Part shown: one piece after another, positions 29,201 to 36,200 of the stretch
How the letters are laid out: the number at the start of each line of letters is the position of its first letter
Numbering within the stretch: position 1 is the stretch's first letter
From: a virus
Virus record (IMG/VR): IMGVR_UViG_3300042507_002956
Span: 1-41,688 of that record
Reading direction: 5' to 3' (one strand)
DNA: 41,688 nucleotides
The notes under the pieces: model-generated
Database searches by the model: none
What the model was told of the DNA's origin: nothing
Seen by the model: only the letters and a program-made list of their open reading frames with translations
Program-made: the position numbers and the translations under genes

Positions 29201-32200
29201 TATCAGCATCATTATCTCACAAAGTAGCTGGACAAAAGTTTACATTATTAACAGATGATGCTTATAAAGTAATGGAAGATTCTAATGGTAACATTGTTAC
29301 TATGGAAGATTTTAAAAACAATCCTATAGAAAACTTTACTACAAGAGATCTTGAAGTTAAATATGATCCTATTAAGAAGTGTTATTATGCAGAATGTGTT
29401 ATATCTCCTCAGACAGCTTACAGATATGGATTAAAACCAGGAGATACTATACCAGCTAATAAAAAATTATTAGAATATGTAGGTACTCGTATTCCTACAC
29501 AGGAAAACTCTTCAATGGCATATTTAAAAATTGTAGATTATTTACCTGTTGAAAAAGGTAACTCTATTATATTACCATTTGAAATAATGTATTACTCAGG
29601 TGCTGACTTTGATATTGACTCATTGTTTACACAAACTTATGATACCTATGAGGATGAAAATGGTAATGAAGTTATCTATGGAAACTATTTAAATATAGAA
29701 GATGAGCAAGCTAGATTAAGTGCAGCTTTTGAAGAGTACTATAATCACTTTTCACAAACAAAGTCTGTAAGAGCTGATTATGATAGATATGTGGAAATAG
29801 ATGAAAAGTTAGCAAAATATAATGATGAATTAGAATATTCTAAAAATGTTTTGAAGCTTGCATCAATGAGAAACATATTTGATCTTATTGATTTTGTTCA
29901 ACAAGAAATGCCTGAATTTGAAGAAAATGTTAAACAAGAATTTAATAAGCATAAAGACTTTTTAAAGACATTAACTTTTGTAATTAAGAATACAACTGCT
30001 CTAGATATTAAACAAGAAACTGTTGAGTTAATTAGATCATTATCTGAAAAAATTAAAAACAGAAAGAAAGAACTTCTTAATATTTCACTTAAGAGAAATA
30101 ACTATATTTCTACACTTGAAGATTTTAAAAACAATATAGAGCTTGTTAAAAAAGTAAATAAAAATTACAAGGCTGTTAATGAAAATGATTTACTTGAGTA
30201 TGTACCTTTAAATACTTCTGAAACAAATAACTTCATGTTAGAACTTAAATCAGTTCTTATTAAGAATGAAGGTAACAAAGAATCTTCTAGAAGAGATGTT
30301 GAAAGAGAGGATGCTAAGAAATTAACAGAAATGTTAAAAGAGTATGGTATTAAAGATCCTACTGAAATATCTCATTATTCTAGTTTAACTTCAAAAGTTA
30401 AAATGTCAATGGCTAATGCTGTTGGTGGTAAAAACATTGGTATTGCTGCATTAGGTAATATTATGGCTCAATACTTAATTAAAAATAAAGCTGTAATAGG
30501 TAATGTTGGTATAGCTTCTGATTTTAATTGGAAAGGTAATAATGAATCAATTAATAAAATTCTTTCATTATGGATTACATTAGGTGTGGATAATGCCAAA
30601 CATCAAGATGCTGGTAGATTTTCTATAACAAGTCAAATGCAATCAGTATTTGTATTTGATGCTATCATTAATAAAGATAGTCCATCATATTCATCTAAGC
30701 ATATAATGGCTTTAGGTTTATTACCTAGAGTTAAACAAATGCTAAATGAAATATCTTTTTCTACAGAAAACTTTAAAACTAAAAGTGAAGAAAGAAAGAG
30801 TGCAACTAAAAATGAAATGCTTAAATCATATTTTAGACCATCAAATATTAATTGGAACAATCTTACATTAGATCAAATACTAAATAATGTTAAAAAGTTA
30901 GAAAATGGTGAAGAGGTTGATGCTAATTTTGAACAAGCTGCAATTAATAAGATAATTGATCTTATGAAAGTTGCAGACTATGCAATACCATTTACTCAAT
31001 TATTAGGTTTGATTAAAGGTAATAAGTCTACATCTGCTGAAAACTTTGTATTACTTGATACACTTAATTCATTAGGTATTGAAATTAAAGATGGTGAATT
31101 AGTAAATACTCAAGAATATTTATACTCAAAAGCTTCTGATAAAGATGTTCATCCTATTGACTTCTTATCTATAATAAAATCAGATCCTTTCTTAAAACAA
31201 GAAATACTGACATTTAATAAAATTATAAATGATTCAGGTATGTTCTTAATTCCTGCATCATCTTTTGGACAAAAGGTTTATAAAAAGATTGTAGATAATT
31301 TAAAGAAAAGCTTTTTTTACAATGAAAGTAATGTTAAAAGATTAGTTTATTTAATGAACAACTCATTAGCATTTGCATCATTAAGACATGAACAATCTTT
31401 AAATAATCAAAGATCTACAAGTACTACTGAATTTATAACTTCTTCTCCTGAAGATTTACCAAAATACATTAAGGTATTTAATGAATTAAAAGGTAGTGAT
31501 TTATTAAAAAATAATTATTTCTTAAAAAATCTTAAACCATCTTTTGTTGAAGGTAGAGATGGTAGTCCTTTAAGTGGACTTACTGTACACTATATATCTA
31601 CAAATTCAAGATTGAACATATCTCCTAACATGAAAAAGAAGATTGCTGATGATATGTATGATTTATTTGTAGGTAATGTATATAATAAAGATGGTAGTTT
31701 AAATAAAGACTTAAGTACTAAAGCTAAATACTTGATAGGTACAATGATAAATCAGATATATCAAAAAGATGCTGGTTTATTTTTAAATGAAACATTGTTA
31801 CCTTATACAGAACCTTTCTTTTTAAATAACTATTCAGCAGCTTTAGATAGAATTCAACAAGCTATTTCTGGTGAAAAATCTTTTAAAGATGTAATTGGTA
31901 TGACAGAAGATGAGTTTTCTAATATGTTTATGGAAAACTTCATGAGAGATTTTAACAATAGTATTTTAATTAGAGGTAACAGGATAGATTATATATTAGG
32001 AAATATTAAAAAAGAACTTATAAGTAATTTAGGTTCTCTTGAAAATCTTCAAGATGCTGATATTCAAGATGTAATTGCAAAAATTAAAAAACTAGATGGT
32101 GATGATGTAAAGTCAGAAGATTATGATTTAATCTCTCCAATTAAATTTAATGAAGATAGAAGTAAGTTTACACTTATGATTTCTCCTGAATTTAGTAATG

Positions 32201-33270
32201 AAAACAAAACAACATTGTTCTTTGATAAAGAGAGAGTTAAAACATTAGGTTCTTTATACAGATCAGCATTAGCTAAGACAGGTCTTGTAAACTTTAACTA
32301 TGAGTATAAAGATTCTAAAGTTATAAGAAAAACTGAATTCTTAGATTATTTAGTAATATCTAGAAAAGTTGGTAATAAGACTGAAAGAAGATATTACAAG
32401 AGAATAAATAAAGATAATTGGAAAGCTGATTATGTAGAAGTAGCACCTTTTGGTAGCATGGCATTCTTACATTACTTTAGAACTCCTAAAGAAAATGAAG
32501 AGATATATGCTTCTTTGCAAGATAAAAAAGTAAAGAAAGAAGAAGTATCTACAAGTTTAGAAATTAGTTCTAATGCTAAAGGTTTAGCTGCAGCTCTTAC
32601 AAATCCTACAGAACTTGCTAAATCTAAAGGTAATCTTACAGAATCTTATCCTGTAGAATTTAGAGGCAAAACTTATAAAGACGCTGAAGCAGCATATCAA
32701 GCTTTAAAATCAACAGCTACTAAAGATGAAGGTCCTAATAGTACTTATAACTTAATGGTAGAAATTATTAAAGCTAAACTTCAACAACATCCTTCTCTTG
32801 TTAAACAAATTAAAGAAAAAGGTGGTTCAAAATGGATATTAGCATCTACACATCAACCTACTAAACAAAATACTGTATGGGAAACAGGTGGTAAAAATTG
32901 GTTTATTAAAGCACTTAATGAAGCATATTTATCTACTCAAGTTTCTACAAGTACACCATTACCAGGTAAATCATCAGATCTTGTACAAGGTTTGTATACA
33001 TTCTTAAATGATGTAGGAATATTAAAAGCTAAATCAATAGGTATAACTTCTTTAGAAGACTTTACTAAAAACTTCTCACCAACTGTTAAGAAAGTGTTTG
33101 ATATGATACAATCATCAGGTAAAATGGCTCAGATTAAAAGCAGAGCTATTGATGGTGAAGAGTTTCAAGGAAGTAAAGCAACTTTCCCAGGTTCAAAAGA
33201 ATTTATTAAATTTGTAGAAGCTTATGAACAAAATAAGTTAGATGAAATAATTAATAAATGTAAGCAATGA
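20260..33270 (+). CDS. giant virion RNA polymerase polyprotein with zincin and NADAR-like domains
   Basis: This single 4336-residue frame seems to fuse several cargo functions. Two Gly/Ala-rich hydrophobic segments (about 115-135 and 204-228) near the N-terminus could insert in membrane. A coiled coil lies at about 705-780 and an acidic disordered linker at about 1490-1550. A zincin site, H1665-E-A-F-H1669, follows, with E-E-K-L-A-D-E-F at 1724-1731 supplying a likely third ligand. RIPTQ at 3077-3081 and SGADFDIDSL with D3116, D3118 and D3120 form the double-psi-barrel catalytic signature known from the crAss-like phage phi14:2 virion RNA polymerase. Residues about 4110-4230 (EFRGKTYKDAEAAYQALK ... 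TVWETGGKNWF) resemble NADAR/YbiA-like domains. The expected role is co-ejection with DNA and transcription of early genes. Polymerase identity is firm, zincin likely, NADAR tentative. The stop overlaps the next gene as ATGA. Confidence 0.8.
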   Translation: MDEIEKMFQEGKIDAATYQKIKQRYNQQLINEEYRANVGALQEAEAYIQSQSQSGLGSVRIGADANRNVYVDPSEMESYLSRGIMPSYGVDYENLRAERQTWQDQLANGAVKFVGKTATGVVGGLAMLPTIAVVGLGQLTDALTPMDNFHFKDIYDNDFQRMMDFANESMDSALPNYVSNAEREASVWNSMGTMNFWANDFLGGASFVASALLTEYLSAGMASGLVVTRAGKYLKAASTADKMESIITQANRFSGGVLPPGVQANRAARLARQMVTGAGYEAGVEARHFVDQAKEQYIAEYMEASGGIEPTEEELAAAMNEIYSVGNGVFGINLGLVSLGNMVTLPKTFAPGLASKFGFKAGKVTDADWVVKPSELTDTQLTRMAKKTGKSIEELKATDYVNKWDGLSKVERLARAGKGRFAPMVTEGFFEEGLQGVTQNAALDYVSNRLNPDNINEVADLSESIIRGFEEQYDVSKAEGWKEIIIGSILGGIGAPNIGRAKGQPIWQGGVFGYQSPGKRENIQSLVNDAIKYGKATTENIKHAATVAGVTKRQDDAIAQGDMFEAKNQEYASMYSYVSTMVKLGRFDEIDSEVSKMVQDMTPDEFAENFGYTNKTEEELSKRKSEVLSTFKQRANDIREARELADKVSIYEDDEDLKDGLGYVFGIAKNIDQREEQVFKSLQEKLGLLYDKSVIKQFAEFVEFEKTANGKLVQEHTKKINELEKLTSEELKANKNRTSKQIMDRGKEIDKLQKEISDLEDKLEKEFSKFIQTYEATGKGEPISYNRDKSKFLTALNNFKMLQEEAEKNVGENFYNRPDIEPLLKDLMKLATYRQQQITLANYYMTKKGQTKLANEIDNLKKMAEEELVSDELNRSANEFGLTGNVDTRMQDIAARAYKKKQLGINPNETYDPSESLETINKILENLPEGPQKDAFLKAMQIVNQKLNSKDVDDIEPYLNNVYTEFFNSELGETPEGKVILDNIRNAFDEIISYLKAPKTTAAISSINRFFRVYIPEEVDAYLANTFTHPSDFTVNLEEIDPEDPYVKKQEENNRIIYLKESDDNKKPEDRKKILTPYVAMQSLIKHNGKYYAIKLMHNNNFVGYILDPNRYKFKNPNTNAYEDFNPKSLAHLRLINPAFVSKDKITTEGLEFIEAYTQGMKMFKFFLDKIDEGKSKVQTRDLLENGFLLFDSKFNKYDNGVPGELIKELRDKPELYNLIPMDEPRGIEVREGEFVKAPFIQVKSGNAIDYFYYDKTDDSVKRVIYQGGIDKLNTLLKVNSKNSQFGISSSRNFIKIVKPSDSGFSPISVRIPTINLEDENSSFINDFKTYLDQYIGKKKGEFKYKSNFFNTNIVGYSEEDESVNLKIYLDHLNSKGTQFLKLQISHNGKFVDIILDEVNEVLDIKSGKELIDLINTKIKKQAGTISKAGVELPKSFVATGFNYATKTADIKTILETGIPTLLSKRGIVYKPKEIQFKDKPDETTKESTGSFSKDDFLSADEVEEAGGFNWEEEPASEEQPQGTPLGNVGTAASDALKAKGVKFGFTEEQVDSMSVEERDIIRTSLDKSDVAIKDLFDKYNKKDEDTTEDDDFIPAYKIEENISDYEESLESRQEKLEGILPSWIPIRDLEQIRSRFKNKGFTYGVFIDSVIYLSRNAPKGVEYHEAFHAVFRTLLSDVQISKVLQEAVSRYGKPTNQQIEELRSKSAEYSNLNLDTLVKLWYEEKLADEFQNYMLKPVEPKSFIQKMFELIKKFIGWASNNRGYIDGLFKDIKRGVYKNASQVKNQYYQKPLAVFKTLEFEEEYEGAKRTRTLDSRTTSNITNKILKKAFDLSKITEVTDLDIKNIIEDLKNNYYTEENFEELFKQSTPSKVNSAKKQLSQVRNALSNPKNITEIVKEVQNLLSMYKIVDYTLEADEDQDTQELPTEFFAKEVSTIGGIGSLSKEMRKYLQFIPSPVDEFDLGVTIDPSSQFVSYADSYELYNGIARILANRKPSDIIKALYSQSKTNEQLKYFTVQIFSDIAKDLGLTNYSPKEISQLGLLTLEKSTTFQMFVANFRKNKIDYISITPDVETNKFKLFRSNINDVKDIQVNTWGNANMSNPVSSETQRDLLNKLRNSFKNIREGEVGIKNLKQFVDTVEEIKANLNALHIDVSDLYIRLSLFNTIPNKNDLAVLDDDGTFENLLETLQVYPDVSYLSDEMFSGMLNATTKGGSIYEKVEGKDSGAISKLKNIAEANSYFDFAVIPTTFKNIEGKTIYSYIQPNYITDIVNSLKENPDAIIDALNDPNPETGYLTFRDFLINNNLESNDFLQRKFYNSLRYNPQLSSVDAKTFLAGVNAFILDGSRVVRLDDNYKEITYLSNDEGKSFQSLDPRGKILTYFMLYSTKGGQNSMTKNVDGVEFVPYIPFQNEGKNTQWAVSMPKTKDAFSEGRISQEAYSKIFKIFQLEHSNLLSFFESLKNDEQLPTVKGVTEFKNEELKNDVVNALKNDDFNALLEIYKTKYNELPRAMKFSNIEVLFKTDNIDYLIKSAFDGVELDLNEDTKSSINKLVDNITNETLELLSSDNVKLINKVEEGKYSNVLLPREFLFDNGDVNVGTLKNFLINDYINSVSFINMLVGDMAFNFKDAIDFPKRMAGLNASGPSLGLTKTNVTIIEDVEGIHVDTETGKIVSKERTDGQSYSTQTWYERKYLRTFKKWNPEIERLYKKMRKCQKLSWDEKEFLENYGALANSRKIAMFNYAVYGKTSINPIVRNEVSFVKKENIKAVNELVERLYQTDDLVEYKKILVKLHKYYEAYPHTKKMHDLLNKMENSDTDIALSESAVKTVVYNSQNPDNVNAFENIVMGDTYIREQVVTDGMKTKVVDPTQLLQLIDSEQKPGTKVSVLGKEYDIETIVNVFKRTKEYRVKQKYEELKQSYVENNKPRYKALLKSFRESLLNMGTDPIMLELLSASENLDSSKYNWNMNKTISTVEKMLYSYLSASLSHKVAGQKFTLLTDDAYKVMEDSNGNIVTMEDFKNNPIENFTTRDLEVKYDPIKKCYYAECVISPQTAYRYGLKPGDTIPANKKLLEYVGTRIPTQENSSMAYLKIVDYLPVEKGNSIILPFEIMYYSGADFDIDSLFTQTYDTYEDENGNEVIYGNYLNIEDEQARLSAAFEEYYNHFSQTKSVRADYDRYVEIDEKLAKYNDELEYSKNVLKLASMRNIFDLIDFVQQEMPEFEENVKQEFNKHKDFLKTLTFVIKNTTALDIKQETVELIRSLSEKIKNRKKELLNISLKRNNYISTLEDFKNNIELVKKVNKNYKAVNENDLLEYVPLNTSETNNFMLELKSVLIKNEGNKESSRRDVEREDAKKLTEMLKEYGIKDPTEISHYSSLTSKVKMSMANAVGGKNIGIAALGNIMAQYLIKNKAVIGNVGIASDFNWKGNNESINKILSLWITLGVDNAKHQDAGRFSITSQMQSVFVFDAIINKDSPSYSSKHIMALGLLPRVKQMLNEISFSTENFKTKSEERKSATKNEMLKSYFRPSNINWNNLTLDQILNNVKKLENGEEVDANFEQAAINKIIDLMKVADYAIPFTQLLGLIKGNKSTSAENFVLLDTLNSLGIEIKDGELVNTQEYLYSKASDKDVHPIDFLSIIKSDPFLKQEILTFNKIINDSGMFLIPASSFGQKVYKKIVDNLKKSFFYNESNVKRLVYLMNNSLAFASLRHEQSLNNQRSTSTTEFITSSPEDLPKYIKVFNELKGSDLLKNNYFLKNLKPSFVEGRDGSPLSGLTVHYISTNSRLNISPNMKKKIADDMYDLFVGNVYNKDGSLNKDLSTKAKYLIGTMINQIYQKDAGLFLNETLLPYTEPFFLNNYSAALDRIQQAISGEKSFKDVIGMTEDEFSNMFMENFMRDFNNSILIRGNRIDYILGNIKKELISNLGSLENLQDADIQDVIAKIKKLDGDDVKSEDYDLISPIKFNEDRSKFTLMISPEFSNENKTTLFFDKERVKTLGSLYRSALAKTGLVNFNYEYKDSKVIRKTEFLDYLVISRKVGNKTERRYYKRINKDNWKADYVEVAPFGSMAFLHYFRTPKENEEIYASLQDKKVKKEEVSTSLEISSNAKGLAAALTNPTELAKSKGNLTESYPVEFRGKTYKDAEAAYQALKSTATKDEGPNSTYNLMVEIIKAKLQQHPSLVKQIKEKGGSKWILASTHQPTKQNTVWETGGKNWFIKALNEAYLSTQVSTSTPLPGKSSDLVQGLYTFLNDVGILKAKSIGITSLEDFTKNFSPTVKKVFDMIQSSGKMAQIKSRAIDGEEFQGSKATFPGSKEFIKFVEAYEQNKLDEIINKCKQ

Positions 33271-36200
33271 GTATAGTTTGTCCAAACCCTAATTATCCAG
33301 ATTTTGTTAAACTTACAGAACAATTAGGTGAAAAAGAAGCATATAGACAATATATGCTAAATGCTAATGAAATTCCAAATCCTGACTTATATGAAAATAT
33401 AATTAAAGATTATACTGATGATGATATTCCATTATCAGATGATAAACTATATGAATTAGCAAATGGTTTCTTAAAGAAATTAAAAGTTCAGTTTGATCTT
33501 ATCTCAGAAGAAGATGTTAAATTATACAATGAAAGAAATCCAGGTAGAAGAATAGGTAATACTACAAAAGGATTTTATGATTCTGATTCAAATAAAATAT
33601 ATTTAATAAAAGGAAGAGCTGGTTTTTATACAACACTACATGAGTTTACACACCCATTAGTAGAGTGGTTGTATAGAAACAACAATACATTGTTTAAAAC
33701 AATGATAAATAAACTTAAAGTTGAAGCATTAAATCAACCTGGATATTGGATTGATAGGTTAAGAGCTTTAGGTTATAATGATTATATAGTAAATGGTGAA
33801 ATAACAACTGATGGTTGGAAAGAACTATTAACACTAGAAATTGAAAAAGCTTCAAGAACAATATTAAATAATAGTGGTGTAAAACCAGGTAGTTTTATTG
33901 ATTCTGTAAAACTTTTTTGGAAAAAAATTAAAGAAGCTATTGGTAATTTAGTTGGTAAAAATATTGGTAAGCTAAATGAAAAGCAGTTAATGAATTTAAC
34001 TATTAATGATTTAGCTACATTTATGTTAGATGGTGATGTTAAACTTGATTTATATTCACCATTTATTTCAAACTTAAAACAAGTTCCTAATGAATCATTT
34101 GGTAAATTATACTTTAGTAAAGGAAGTCCAAAGTTTCAAAGTGCTGTATCTGCTCAAGTAGCAGATTATAAAAAAAGAACAGGTAAGGATATTACATCAA
34201 ATCAACTTAGAGTAATTAATACTCTTGTTGCTATGCAAAGTCTAACTAAAAACAAAGATGTATATTTTGATTCAGTTACTGGTGTTGAGTTTCAAAGAGC
34301 TACTCAATTTATAAAAACTTTAAAAGGACCTAATGGTGAAGAAGGATTTTATGAATATAAAGGTAGTGAAGATGATGAAGTTGGTTTAAAAGCTGCTGAA
34401 AGAGGTAATCAAATAGATGATCTTGTACAATTTATAATTGAAGGTTTAGATGTTGATTCTGCAATTAATCAAGTTATTGATAATCGTAATACAAGAACAA
34501 AAGATAATCCTGAAATAAATAAAGTTGCAGTTGATGAAGAGGTATTAAAAGAACTTTATAATAGTATAAAAAATGTAATAGGTAATAAGTTTAAAGATTA
34601 TATTGTATTACCTCAAGTTGTTCTTGCTGATCCTGAAAAAGGAATTGCAGGTACAGCAGATATATTTTTAATATCTCCAGAAGGTAAGGTTAGAATATTA
34701 GATGTTAAAACAAGTAAGTATTCTACAGATGGAGTTACCTTTACAAAAAATTATGGTGACTCAGCATCTGTAAAACAAAAGTATACTGCTCAGTTATCTG
34801 TATATAAAGCATTAGCTAAATCAATGGGTTTAATGTTTGAAGAATCAGATGACTTATCTATTATACCTGTTTATTTTCCAGGTAAAAGTATAGAAGAAAT
34901 AGATGAAGCTAGGTTAGAACCAGAAGTAAAGATATCAGCTTTAAATTATATACTTGAAATGTTTAACATAGGTGAAACAACAGCACCTGAAGAAACACTT
35001 AGTGATGATCCTGAAGTTAATCTTATTAAGAAAGTTAAAGTTATTCTTACAAAAAGATTAAGTGAAATAAATAAAATGCCAGCAGGGTATAGAAAAGAAT
35101 CTGCTAAATCAGAAACTGAATCTATATTAAATACTTTGAATCAAGCAGAAAGTATTAAAAAGTTAACTGAGTTTGTAACTGGTTTACATAAACAATTTAC
35201 AAACCAGATTAAAGAAAGTAAGTCTGGTAAAAAATATACAATCTTTGGATTACCATCTCAGATTAAATACATTACTTTACAATTAGCATCTGGAGAAATT
35301 AATAGAGAAGAAGCATTGTCTAAGTTTTTATATATAAAAAACATAAATGATTTATATTCTCCAATCTTAGAAGACATTAGAAACATAATTAATTCTAAAG
35401 ATGATGAAACTGTTAAATCAGGTATGTTAGATAAGTTAAATGAAATTCAAGATGGAATTGCATTTATTAATAAAACCTATAATAATGAAACTGTAGAAAT
35501 AATGGCAGATATACTTTCTGAAAATGTTTCTCAGAAGGCTAATGAAAAGGCTAAAGATTATTTAAAACATCTTAAAGACAAAGCTGCTAATGAATCAAAT
35601 CCTAAGAAAAAAGAACAGTATACTAAAGAGTTTGAAAAAGCAGTTACAAAACTTAAATCTGAAGAAGGTATTACTAGACAGGTTATCTTAAAGTCTTTAA
35701 AGGAAGGTAGTTCTGAAGATATTAATTGGTTAGACTTATGGTTTACACCTGCTGTAACATCATCTTCAGAATTAATATCTCCTTTTATGAAACTATTAAA
35801 AGATAAACTTGAAGATGCTAGACAAGAACTTATTCAATTTGAAAGACAAGCAGGTGAAGCTTTTGAAAAATTTGGAAATTTTGGAAACAAAGATAACCCT
35901 GCTGAATTTAATAAAGGTTTATATGAAGAAGTTGAAGTGTTTGATAAATTAGATGAAGCTGGTAAACCTATATTTAAAAAAAGAATGATGTTTGTTTCTC
36001 CTATAGATTTAAATAAGTTTTATAAAGAGAAAGCTATTGTTGAACAAATGTTAAATAAAGCTGAACCTAAATATAGGTCAGCTATAATTGGTAGATATTA
36101 TCAGGATAATTTTGTAAGAAAGCCTCAAAAAGATATTACAGTAAGAAATCCTGTTACTAATGAAGAGATTGTTATAGAAGAAGGTATAGACACTTTAATT

